Positions 1 through 7,681 of a stretch of 22,166 nt of DNA are shown in pieces. The stretch's first letter is position 1. Each line of letters opens with the position of its first letter. The notes under the pieces were generated by a model, which saw only the letters and a program-made list of their open reading frames with translations, searched no databases and was not told the DNA's origin. The stretch is from DATLOJ01 sp035536315 (GTDB lineage: Bacteria > Actinomycetota > CADDZG01 > JAHWKV01): contig DATLOJ010000011.1 of NCBI GenBank assembly GCA_035536315.1, positions 1 through 22,166 of the forward strand, given 5' to 3'. The position numbers were made by a program, and so were the translations under genes.

Positions 1-1562
1 CGCTTCAGGAGCTTCCCGCTCGGGGTGCTTGGGATCGAGTCGACTATCTCCACGTGTCTCGGGACCTTGAATGACGACAGGCCTTGCCGGCATTTCTCCA
101 GGACTTCGCCCTTCGTGACGTCCCCTTCGACGAATGCCGCCAGTACCTGCCCGTACTCCTCATCGGGCACACCCACCACAGCGACCTCTCTGACTCCGGG
201 CAGCAGGCTGATGACTCTTTCTATCTCGGACGGAAAGACGTTCTCCCCGCCGATCACCACTAGGTCGTCGGCCCTGCCCTTCACAAACAGAAAACCGTCG
301 GCGTCAAAGACGCCCAGGTCCCCAAGAGGCATAAGACCCTCCGGCCCCCTGCGAGCCTGACCGGTCGTGTAGCCCGCGAACTCGACGTTGCTCTGAACAT
401 GTATCTCACCGACTTCGCCGGGCTCAGCCTGTTCACCGGAGTCGTTCAAGATCTTCACCTCGACTCCTGGGACCGGCTTGCCAACCGTCCCCGGCCTGGT
501 TCCGATATCAGAAGGGGTCGCTATCGAGATCCATCCTGCCTCGGTCGATCCGTAAAGGTCGTAAAGCACCGGGCCGAACAGATCCATTGTCTTTGCGCGA
601 ACCTCATCGGTCAGGAGGGACCCACTGCACACAAGAATTCGCAGCGAGGACAGATCGAGGCCGACTGCAGAGTCGGAAGACTCCAGAAGCCGGTGCAACA
701 TCAAAGGCGTCACGGCAGCAGCGGTCACACGATGCTGCTCGATGGATTCAAAGAACTCCGTCGGATCGAACACATCCGGAAGGACGACGGTCGCACCCAT
801 CACCACTGCGATGGTCACGCATCCGATCCCAAAGGAATGAAAGATCGGCGCAGGACACAAGAGGGTGTCCTTCTTTTCGAACGGGACGATTGTCAAAAGC
901 GCAGCCAGCGCATTCACCCCAGCGGCAGCGGGGTCCCTGAATGCCCCCTTTGGCGCACCGGTCGTGCCCGACGTGTTGATTACCACGCGGCCTTCCCCTT
1001 TTCCTCCGATGAACGGGATGGGGGGCCTCGTGTCACCTGCAACAAGCCCCTCGTAGGGCACGCCGCTCTCGCCGCTGCCGACGAGAATTCTCAGTGCGTT
1101 CTTGGCGAGCGACTCCGGTGGGAAGTGACGGGCGTCGAAGACGATCACCGATGGATTGGCGGCCTTAATCAAGCCGGCGAGCTCATCGCCCTTCGCCCAC
1201 GTGTTCAGGGGCCGGAATGTCGAGCCGAGCTTCTGGGCTGCAATGAAGGTCTCCAGCGCCTCGCGTCCGTTGCGAAGCAGCGTTGCGACTCCCCCGGGCT
1301 CCGACACTCCGTTACTTTCGAGGAACCGCGCGAGGCTATTGGCCCGCCGGTCCACCTCGCCCCAGGTGAGTGGACCTTGCTTGTCGATCACAGCGGTCGA
1401 TGATGGGTGTGTCAGCGCGTGCGCCTGGCTGAGAAGTCCCAGGGAAACACCCCGGCCCAGAGCCCAGGGGGCGGACGCGCCCAGTGCTGCAAGGGTCGAT
1501 GGGTCCAGCAATCCCGACCTTCTGAGCGCTCGCAACCTGCGGAGCCGCATTGGGATGTTCAT
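1..1562 (-). CDS. Acyl-CoA synthetase (AMP-binding), C-terminus cut by window start
   Basis: This is an adenylate-forming ligase that activates a carboxylic acid to acyl-AMP and then to an acyl-CoA thioester in the cytoplasm. I translated the frame by hand: 520 residues are visible before the window edge. The ATP-binding loop TSGTTGAPKG is at about residues 197-206. YGSTEAG lies near the middle, and a GDLGVFDADGFLFVKGRADD hinge is followed by GGENVFPSEIE. The A10 motif PSGKLLK contains the likely catalytic Lys517, so only a few residues are missing. The ATG at 1562 was chosen because the frame has a stop 30 bases upstream; ATG at 1550 is an alternative, and neither has a good ribosome site. 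It lies 129 bases downstream of the SCP2-hydrolase on the same strand. Acyl chain or aromatic specificity cannot be read from the sequence. A long open frame on the opposite strand is treated as a shadow. Confidence 0.93.
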   Translation of the reverse strand, partial: MNIPMRLRRLRALRRSGLLDPSTLAALGASAPWALGRGVSLGLLSQAHALTHPSSTAVIDKQGPLTWGEVDRRANSLARFLESNGVSEPGGVATLLRNGREALETFIAAQKLGSTFRPLNTWAKGDELAGLIKAANPSVIVFDARHFPPESLAKNALRILVGSGESGVPYEGLVAGDTRPPIPFIGGKGEGRVVINTSGTTGAPKGAFRDPAAAGVNALAALLTIVPFEKKDTLLCPAPIFHSFGIGCVTIAVVMGATVVLPDVFDPTEFFESIEQHRVTAAAVTPLMLHRLLESSDSAVGLDLSSLRILVCSGSLLTDEVRAKTMDLFGPVLYDLYGSTEAGWISIATPSDIGTRPGTVGKPVPGVEVKILNDSGEQAEPGEVGEIHVQSNVEFAGYTTGQARRGPEGLMPLGDLGVFDADGFLFVKGRADDLVVIGGENVFPSEIERVISLLPGVREVAVVGVPDEEYGQVLAAFVEGDVTKGEVLEKCRQGLSSFKVPRHVEIVDSIPSTPSGKLLK

Positions 1563-1592
1563 TAGCGAAGCGATGAAGACGGTGGATCAAGG

Positions 1593-1624
1593 ACATTTTC
1601 GAGAAAAGCTCTCCGCTTTTGCAC
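1593..1624. repeat. 32-bp imperfect direct repeat, copy 1, with internal dyad
   Basis: This copy matches the one at 1643-1674 at 24 of 32 positions, including the blocks ACATTTT, GAGAAA and GCTTTTGCA. It contains the inverted repeat AAAAGC-5 nt-GCTTTT. It lies 31 bases upstream of the acyl-CoA synthetase start, a position suited to an operator. A weak hairpin is the alternative reading. Confidence 0.5.
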
Positions 1625-1642
1625 GTCAGTTACCTATGGCGC

Positions 1643-1674
1643 ACATTTTGGAGAAAGGCGGCGGGCTTTTGCAT
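1643..1674. repeat. 32-bp imperfect direct repeat, copy 2, with internal dyad
   Basis: This second copy starts exactly 50 bases after the first. Its dyad arms are AAAGGC and GCTTTT, one base away from perfect (G-T pair). The five central bases differ between copies while the flanks are conserved, which resembles paired protein-binding sites more than a coding remnant. The hydrolase stop codon lies 18 bases to its right. Confidence 0.5.
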
Positions 1675-1691
1675 ATTTCGTACGCCGAGGG

Positions 1692-2879
1692 CTAACCCGC
1701 CAGAAATTCCCTAACCAGCTTGTTGGTTTTGGCGGGAAGCTCGAACTGGGGAACATGCCCGCAGTCTTTCAATACCACCGACTTCGCGCCGGGCAGCGCT
1801 GATGTCACGTGCCTGGCAAAGCGCGCCGGAACCAAGCGGTCGGTGTCTCCCCAAACGAACAGGGCCGGGCTGTCCACTTTCCTAATTCGCTCCCAGAAGC
1901 CTCTTCGACCGTGAGGCGGCTCCAGGTAGATCTGCCTTGCGGCTGAGAAGAGGGCCATGCGTCCGCGGGGAGTTGTGAACACGCGGAAGAACTCGTCGAT
2001 AGCGGAGTCGTACCAGCAATCGGGAAGACGCGACGGCCTCGCAAACATCGACCGAACCCCCGCAAGAGCCTGGCGCCGTGACAAGAGAATCGGAATAGCA
2101 GCTAACTCCGAGCGCAGCAGCATCACGAGCGGAACAAACTGTCTGCCTCTTATGAAAGCCATCGAAGGCGTAAGGAGAACCATGCGGTCGACGCGGTCCG
2201 GAAATTCCATCGCCATCTCCAGAGCAATCCGGCCCCCCATCGAGTTGCCGACCAGATGTGCGCTTTCGATTCCCAGCTCATCCATGAAATCGGAAAGCCA
2301 GCGCGCAAAGAACCGCGCGTCGTAAGCCCTTACGGGCTTCCCCGACTCACCAAAGCCGGGGAGATCCGGGGCAATGACGCGGTAGTGCTTTGCCAGATCG
2401 ACCATCGTTGGTAAGAAGGAGGCGTTGGTCGCGCCGAGGCCGTGAAGAAGGATGACCGGCGTTCCCTTCCCGGCCTCGAGATAAAAGGTATCGATACCGC
2501 CTGCCAGAACAGACGCGGGCCGCGGATGCTCGTTCGGCTTGCGCGCTTCGAAAATCCATTCAACCTTGAGAGCAAGGGCAAGGTTTCCTCTGACGCGGAT
2601 CTTGCTTTGCAAGTAAGCCTCGGCCCCCGATACCTTCCCGGAGAGAACTGCCGTCAGTGTCGCTGAATCCGTCTCGATTTTCGTGTCCCAATGCTTTGCG
2701 GCAACGGGAATCACCTCGATCAGACCGCCCGAGATCCGAAGAGTGAAGCACCCGTCGTCCAGCAGATCGAGAACGACGGTGGCCCTGAGGTCGCTTGCGA
2801 CTGCGGTGGGGTGCGCTGCTTTCCGCCGAATGAGGGACTCTATCGGCTTGGGACGCTGATGTAGAGCCTCTGCTCTCAA
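1692..2879 (-). CDS. Alpha/beta hydrolase with N-terminal SCP2-like lipid-binding domain
   Basis: The 395-residue protein has two parts. Residues about 25-115 resemble a sterol carrier protein 2 (SCP2) domain: a beta-rich segment, then an SGKVSGAEAYLQSKIRVRG-like stretch typical of that fold. Residues about 125-395 are an alpha/beta hydrolase with oxyanion motif LLHGLG (144-149), nucleophile elbow GNSMGG with Ser213, acid Asp347 in WGDTDRLVP, and His375 in CGHVPQFE, so the catalytic triad is complete. SCP2 domains bind lipids or sterols, so the fusion suggests a hydrophobic ester or C-C bond substrate; this is inferred. The start is TTG at 2879, since no better start lies before the SCP2 domain. 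It sits between the transporter binding protein (86-base gap) and the acyl-CoA synthetase, suggesting import, hydrolysis, then CoA activation. Confidence 0.88.
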   Translation of the reverse strand: MRAEALHQRPKPIESLIRRKAAHPTAVASDLRATVVLDLLDDGCFTLRISGGLIEVIPVAAKHWDTKIETDSATLTAVLSGKVSGAEAYLQSKIRVRGNLALALKVEWIFEARKPNEHPRPASVLAGGIDTFYLEAGKGTPVILLHGLGATNASFLPTMVDLAKHYRVIAPDLPGFGESGKPVRAYDARFFARWLSDFMDELGIESAHLVGNSMGGRIALEMAMEFPDRVDRMVLLTPSMAFIRGRQFVPLVMLLRSELAAIPILLSRRQALAGVRSMFARPSRLPDCWYDSAIDEFFRVFTTPRGRMALFSAARQIYLEPPHGRRGFWERIRKVDSPALFVWGDTDRLVPARFARHVTSALPGAKSVVLKDCGHVPQFELPAKTNKLVREFLAG

Positions 2880-2965
2880 AGCGTTTGGGGCATAGGAGTG
2901 ACCTGTATTTTGACTCCCTCAGCCCATTTGAAACCGAATTTGCTCGACCACGGCCGTGTCCGGCC

Positions 2966-4774
2966 TCAGGGAAGGTCGGGTGCGTGCTCGAACCCCGATA
3001 CGGCCCCGTCGGTGTTGAACGCTTTCGGCTCGGTAGCCGGCCACTCACCCCAGTCGTACCGCTTCCCCCCTTCAGAGACCCAGTACGTCCCCCGGGTTCC
3101 GTCCGGCCCCAATGAGTTGCGATCCCACCAGATCTCGGCCATGTCATCCCAGCCGGTCGAGTCCCAAAGGTTGACTCGGCCGTTTATCGACCTGGGCCCC
3201 ATCGACCATTTAGGAACTGTCGGCGTCCCCCCTCGGGGCAGGACCCTGGCCATTCCCTCCCTGAACGTTTCGGGGTTGAGCCGCGGCCCGGCCATGTGAA
3301 TCCCGGCCATCAGGAGTCCCGGACCGTGCACGTATAAAGGAGTGTCGACCTTGGGATCCCGGCGATTGCCCTGCGCTTCTTTGTACATGTTGTGCCAGAA
3401 CTCATTCTCGTCCTTGACCTCTACTGACAGCATCGTCACGCCGAACGCACGCGACCACTGCGTCTGGTTGTAACGCCGGGCCAGCGTCGCGACGTCGGTC
3501 AGATAAGAGCCCGTGATGATCCACTCCCACTGGGCCTGTTGTTGCTGAGCCTGCTCGGTGAGGTTGGCGGGGCACAGCGGGTCTCCCGAGAAAATGACGG
3601 ACGTCACACCCCGCCGTTGCAGCTGAACGACCATATTGAATGCATCGATCTGGCAGCCTTCGATGTTCGAGTATTCGATCTCGGCTGCCAGGGTAACGCC
3701 ATACCGTTTTAGCTCCTCTTTGAAGAACTCGACCCCCGGACGGTAATCGTCGTCGTTGTTGTTGAACCAGATGAGACCGAACGACCGCTCTCGCGCTCTG
3801 GTTGCGTCATCGCCGGCATGAACTGCCTTGCGTCCGGCAAGCCGTTTGCCGATGTACTCGGCCCTGTGAATGTAGGCCTGGGTGGAAGACATGAGGTTTG
3901 CATAGACGAACGGGGCGTTTTCTTCATAGATCTCCTGCGGCACCGAGGCGGTACAGAAGCAAAGGATTCCTCTTGACGCGAGACGCTGCGCGTAAACCGG
4001 TCCTGCCTGCAAAGGGCCACCGACCGCTGCGAAAACCGGCGGGTTAAGTCCGGCAATGCGATCTGCATCTAGCCGTGCCAACTCAACGTTGTCCTCGCGG
4101 CCCGATCCGCGTACGAAAACGATCTCAATGTTCCGGCCGTACCGCTCGTAGTACTTGCTGTACCAGTCAACGTAGACCCTGTAGTAGTCCTCCCAGCACT
4201 CGGCCTGCGCACAACCTCCAACGGCCTGCGTCGTTGCGATCGTCTGCGGATCCTGTCCGATGTAAAACGCAACCCTAATGCGGTCGCGGTAAACACCTCG
4301 ATGTGTCGCGCCTCCGTTGTCTCCGGAAAACTTCTCCAGGCATTGCGGAACATACGGATACACGACCTTGCCGGTGTCGAGAAACCCGTTTCTCCCACAA
4401 ATGTTTTGCGTAGCAAGGGGCTGAACCTGATGTGCTATTCCTCTTGCCTGCCTGGGGTCGGCCGGAGCGGCCGAGGTGACGGGCACACCGGGGTCACCGA
4501 CGGTCTGGGTGACTGCTTCTGGCGCTCCCACACCCGAGTCGGGAATCGGCAGCCTTCGCGCGGAGTCCCTGAGGTCGGTGGGATCGGACAGGGCGCCGGT
4601 GTAAGCCGCAATCAAAGCCACCGTGAGCAAAATTGGAGCGTATCTGCCCGCTGCAGATCTGATGGGCTGCGGGACGGCTTTCCGCCAGCCGGCGGCCGCG
4701 CGCCCCAAACGGAGCTTCGAGTAAACGGCGGTGTCCAACGAGCGGAGAGAGTCGATTACCCGTTGCAACCTCAC
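2966..4774 (-). CDS. Membrane-anchored Liv-type substrate-binding protein
   Basis: The 602-residue protein belongs to the periplasmic-binding-protein-like (Peripla_BP_6, LivK-like) group that captures substrate for Liv-type ABC importers. A basic N-terminus is followed by one hydrophobic segment (residues about 46-62, ILLTVALIAAYTG), then a Pro/Ala-rich linker and a Cys-containing segment (NICGRNG and PYVPQC). The binding core begins near residue 165 (DRIRVAFYIG). There is no lipobox, so the protein is probably anchored by the N-terminal helix. It is much longer than ordinary LivK proteins (about 370 residues). The GTG start at 4774 is 9 bases downstream of the stop of the MFS-ABC fusion, showing translational coupling. 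A TTG two codons later has better spacing from GAGG and could be the true start. Ligand unknown. Confidence 0.85.
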   Translation of the reverse strand: MRLQRVIDSLRSLDTAVYSKLRLGRAAAGWRKAVPQPIRSAAGRYAPILLTVALIAAYTGALSDPTDLRDSARRLPIPDSGVGAPEAVTQTVGDPGVPVTSAAPADPRQARGIAHQVQPLATQNICGRNGFLDTGKVVYPYVPQCLEKFSGDNGGATHRGVYRDRIRVAFYIGQDPQTIATTQAVGGCAQAECWEDYYRVYVDWYSKYYERYGRNIEIVFVRGSGREDNVELARLDADRIAGLNPPVFAAVGGPLQAGPVYAQRLASRGILCFCTASVPQEIYEENAPFVYANLMSSTQAYIHRAEYIGKRLAGRKAVHAGDDATRARERSFGLIWFNNNDDDYRPGVEFFKEELKRYGVTLAAEIEYSNIEGCQIDAFNMVVQLQRRGVTSVIFSGDPLCPANLTEQAQQQQAQWEWIITGSYLTDVATLARRYNQTQWSRAFGVTMLSVEVKDENEFWHNMYKEAQGNRRDPKVDTPLYVHGPGLLMAGIHMAGPRLNPETFREGMARVLPRGGTPTVPKWSMGPRSINGRVNLWDSTGWDDMAEIWWDRNSLGPDGTRGTYWVSEGGKRYDWGEWPATEPKAFNTDGAVSGFEHAPDLP

Positions 4775-4783
4775 GGCCTCGGA

Positions 4784-7681
4784 TTATCTTGCTTTTGACC
4801 TCTTACTTGCTGCGGACCTGGCTCGGCCCTTGCCCAGGTATGCAGCAGCAACTATTGGATCCGCAAGGACTTGACGTGCGGATCCGCGCGAGATGACTCT
4901 GCCTAGCCCGAGGGCGACCACCTCATCCGCGACTTCTTCGAGGATTGCAGTGTCATGCTCGATCAAAAGAAGAGCGCAATCAAGCTCTTTGACTGTTTCG
5001 AGAAGCAGGGGGCCGATGGCCTCCGTCTCCGCCTGAGAGAGTCCAGAGGACGGCTCGTCCATGATCAGAACCGTTGGACGGTGGGCAAGTGCGCACGCTA
5101 TATCGACTATTCGGCGTGTCCCGGTCGACAGCTCTGAGATGAATTTGTCCTTGAACTTTAAGAGTCCAACGCTCTCGATGATAGTCAGAGCGGATTGGGC
5201 GGCTTGATTCTCCGAGGCCCTCACGGCTGGGAGCCCGAGGGCCGCGGCAACCGGCTCCTTCAATTTCACATGGCGATCCATAGCCACCTTGACCGCCTCG
5301 AGCACCGTAAGGGACTTGAACAGCGGAGCCCCCTGGAACGAGCGCGCCAACCCCATCTCGGAACGGGTCTCCGGAGAAACTCCAGCCACGTCGCGGCCCA
5401 TCAGGAAAACGGATCCGGAATCCGCAGCCTCGAAGCCCGAGATCACATCGAACAGAGTCGTCTTCCCCGCGCCGTTCGGCCCGATGAGCCCGGTTATCGC
5501 CCCGGCTCTCAGATCGAAAGACACCTCGTGCAGAACCTTTCTCGATTCGAATGTCTTGGACACAGCGCGAACTTCGAGCACCGGCGGGCGGCCCGTGTCC
5601 ACAACTTTGGTTCTCTTCCGGGACGTTGAGGACACCGCCTTCGCTAGATACACAGAGCGAAGCAGGTCGCTGCGGGAACGGAGCTCGCGAGGGCTTCCTT
5701 CGAAACGCACTCGACCCTTTTCCAAAAAATACGCTCTGTCCGAAACGCTGAGGGCCAAAGAGGCGGACTGCTCGACCAGGACGACGGTTGTCCCAGCGCT
5801 ATTGATGGCTTGGACGACCTTTACGAGTTGGTCTACAAGCAACGGAGACAGTCCGAGCGAAAGCTCGTCGATCATCAGCAGCTTCGGTCTCGCTACGAAT
5901 GCCTGGGAGAGCGTAACCATCTGCTGCTCTCCTCCCGAAATCTGAGACGCGGGGGCGTTCCACCTATCGACCATCCAGGGGAAGATGCGTTTCACTTCCG
6001 CGATCGCGCGCTCCAAATGCGCCGGATCCTTATGAGACAGCCATCCCGCAAGTTCTATATTCTCTTTGACAGTCAGCCCTGGAAAGACACCCCGGCCCCC
6101 CGGCACCTGCACGATGCCGGCCCCAGCCGTCTCGTGCGGCTCGAAGCCGGTTATGTCCTGCCCATCAAAAAAGATCGCCCCGGAGGTTGCCGGCACGACC
6201 CCCGAAATTGCCCCGAGCAAAGTGGACTTGCCGGCCCCGTTGGTCCCCAGCACTGCTATGAGCTCGCCCGGACGCGCTTCGAAGTCAACATCGAACAACA
6301 CAGGCACGCCGTCGTATGCGGCGCTCACGCCGCGCACGACCAGCATCGCCTGATCGGTCGCATCGATTCTCTGCTGAGCCAGCTCCACGTCCAATGCCAG
6401 CGACTGCAGCGCTCTTCGCCCATCCGCGTCGACGAATTTGCTCGCCGAGAGGGTTATGAATCCGGCAAGGATCAGCACAGGAGCAAGTGACGTGATCGCC
6501 GCGCGAAGGCCGGGACCGTCGGCGATCAAACCTGCCGTCGTCGCGAAGATTAGGCCGCCGACACCGAAGAACATCACACCCACGCCGATGCCCAGGCTTC
6601 GCATCCGTGCGGGTATCACAACGGAAAGTACGGCGACGGTCGGTGCCGTCCACACGCCGATCGCAAGGTAGGCGATGAAGCTGCCCGACACCGAGACCCC
6701 AAACGACTCGGATATTCCGGCGAGAAGAAGGCCCGGGCCGATCATTGCGACGGCTCCCCCGGCCACGAGGGTGACGGATCCCATCGATCTTCTTCTGAGC
6801 CGGTCTGTTGCGACTCCACCAACGATCGTCCCAACGAGCTGCGAGAGCCCGTTTCCGGCCCCGATGAACCCTCGCCCCTGCTCCTCGATACCGAAGACGT
6901 CTTCAAAGAACAACGAGAGGAAGGGGAAGAGAGCGAATATCGCTCCGCCTCCGAAGAAGGCGGCAACATAAAGACGTTTGAGACTCGAAATCCCCATCAG
7001 CCTTCGCCAGGCACGGGAGAGAGGGATCGCCCCTTCGGCAGCTACGGACGCTGCCAGCACGAAGTTTTCGGACTCACCGCGGTCAGGCTCGCGCAGACGA
7101 AGCGAAACGACGGCGGCTATGAAAGTTGGTATCGCCACGATCACGAATACCGGCCTGTAGTCGTCGAAGACCGCCGCGAGTGACCCTGCAATAAATGGCC
7201 CGAGGGTCAAGCCGATTGGGTTCGCTGCCCTGTGCAGTGCGAACACCCGGCCTTGCATGGGAATTGGGTAGTAGTCGGTTAGGAGACTGGTATGTATGGC
7301 CTCGTTGGAGACTCGCCCAATTCCGCTTCCGAACCTAGCGACGATCAAGAGCCATAGAACCGGCGCGACGCCGGTGAGGATCGACATCGTTCCCCACAAA
7401 ACAGCAGCGGCTGCCACCAGCTTGGTGCGCGGCATCCTGTCGCCAAGCAGGCCAACGGGCAGTCCCCCAAGAAGGACGAGCACGGAGGTGAATCCCACGA
7501 TCAATCCGAAGCCGGTGTTGGACAAACCGAAGGTGTCACGTATTTCTGGTGCGAGCGTTCCGAATGCAGCCCTGTCGAATTCATCCAACGCGTTCAGCAA
7601 GAACAACATCGAGATTGGAACCAGGGGTTGGTCGGAAAGGAACGAGAGCCGTCTGTCGATTAGGCCCCGGAGGTAGCTCAA
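4784..7681 (-). CDS. MFS transporter fused to LivF-like and LivG-like ABC ATPases
   Basis: This 965-residue protein has three modules. Residues about 20-415 are a 12-helix major facilitator domain, with a motif-A-like loop GLLGDRMPRTK (78-88). Residues about 447-680 are a LivF-like ATPase: Walker A GTNGAGKST (479-487), signature SGGEQ (582-586), Walker B LLMIDE (601-606). Residues about 700-950 are a LivG-like ATPase: Walker A GPNGAGKTT (734-742), Walker B VLIMDE (871-876), and an unusual signature LSTGT (851-855). The reading frame is continuous across both junctions. The TTG start overlaps the upstream permease stop (TTGA), so the two are co-translated. The ATPases presumably power the LivHM permease; whether the MFS part transports the same substrate, exports a product or only anchors the ATPases is unknown. 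Confidence 0.93.
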   Translation of the reverse strand: MSYLRGLIDRRLSFLSDQPLVPISMLFLLNALDEFDRAAFGTLAPEIRDTFGLSNTGFGLIVGFTSVLVLLGGLPVGLLGDRMPRTKLVAAAAVLWGTMSILTGVAPVLWLLIVARFGSGIGRVSNEAIHTSLLTDYYPIPMQGRVFALHRAANPIGLTLGPFIAGSLAAVFDDYRPVFVIVAIPTFIAAVVSLRLREPDRGESENFVLAASVAAEGAIPLSRAWRRLMGISSLKRLYVAAFFGGGAIFALFPFLSLFFEDVFGIEEQGRGFIGAGNGLSQLVGTIVGGVATDRLRRRSMGSVTLVAGGAVAMIGPGLLLAGISESFGVSVSGSFIAYLAIGVWTAPTVAVLSVVIPARMRSLGIGVGVMFFGVGGLIFATTAGLIADGPGLRAAITSLAPVLILAGFITLSASKFVDADGRRALQSLALDVELAQQRIDATDQAMLVVRGVSAAYDGVPVLFDVDFEARPGELIAVLGTNGAGKSTLLGAISGVVPATSGAIFFDGQDITGFEPHETAGAGIVQVPGGRGVFPGLTVKENIELAGWLSHKDPAHLERAIAEVKRIFPWMVDRWNAPASQISGGEQQMVTLSQAFVARPKLLMIDELSLGLSPLLVDQLVKVVQAINSAGTTVVLVEQSASLALSVSDRAYFLEKGRVRFEGSPRELRSRSDLLRSVYLAKAVSSTSRKRTKVVDTGRPPVLEVRAVSKTFESRKVLHEVSFDLRAGAITGLIGPNGAGKTTLFDVISGFEAADSGSVFLMGRDVAGVSPETRSEMGLARSFQGAPLFKSLTVLEAVKVAMDRHVKLKEPVAAALGLPAVRASENQAAQSALTIIESVGLLKFKDKFISELSTGTRRIVDIACALAHRPTVLIMDEPSSGLSQAETEAIGPLLLETVKELDCALLLIEHDTAILEEVADEVVALGLGRVISRGSARQVLADPIVAAAYLGKGRARSAASKRSKAR

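Noticed and set aside
399..1403. Long plus-strand open frame (334 residues) over the acyl-CoA synthetase
   Set aside because: The opposite strand has clear AMP-binding motifs over its full length; the plus-strand product is Arg/His-rich and matches nothing, so it is an antisense shadow.
1593..1674. Start of a CRISPR-like array
   Set aside because: There are only two imperfect copies with an 18-base gap, no third repeat and no cas genes.
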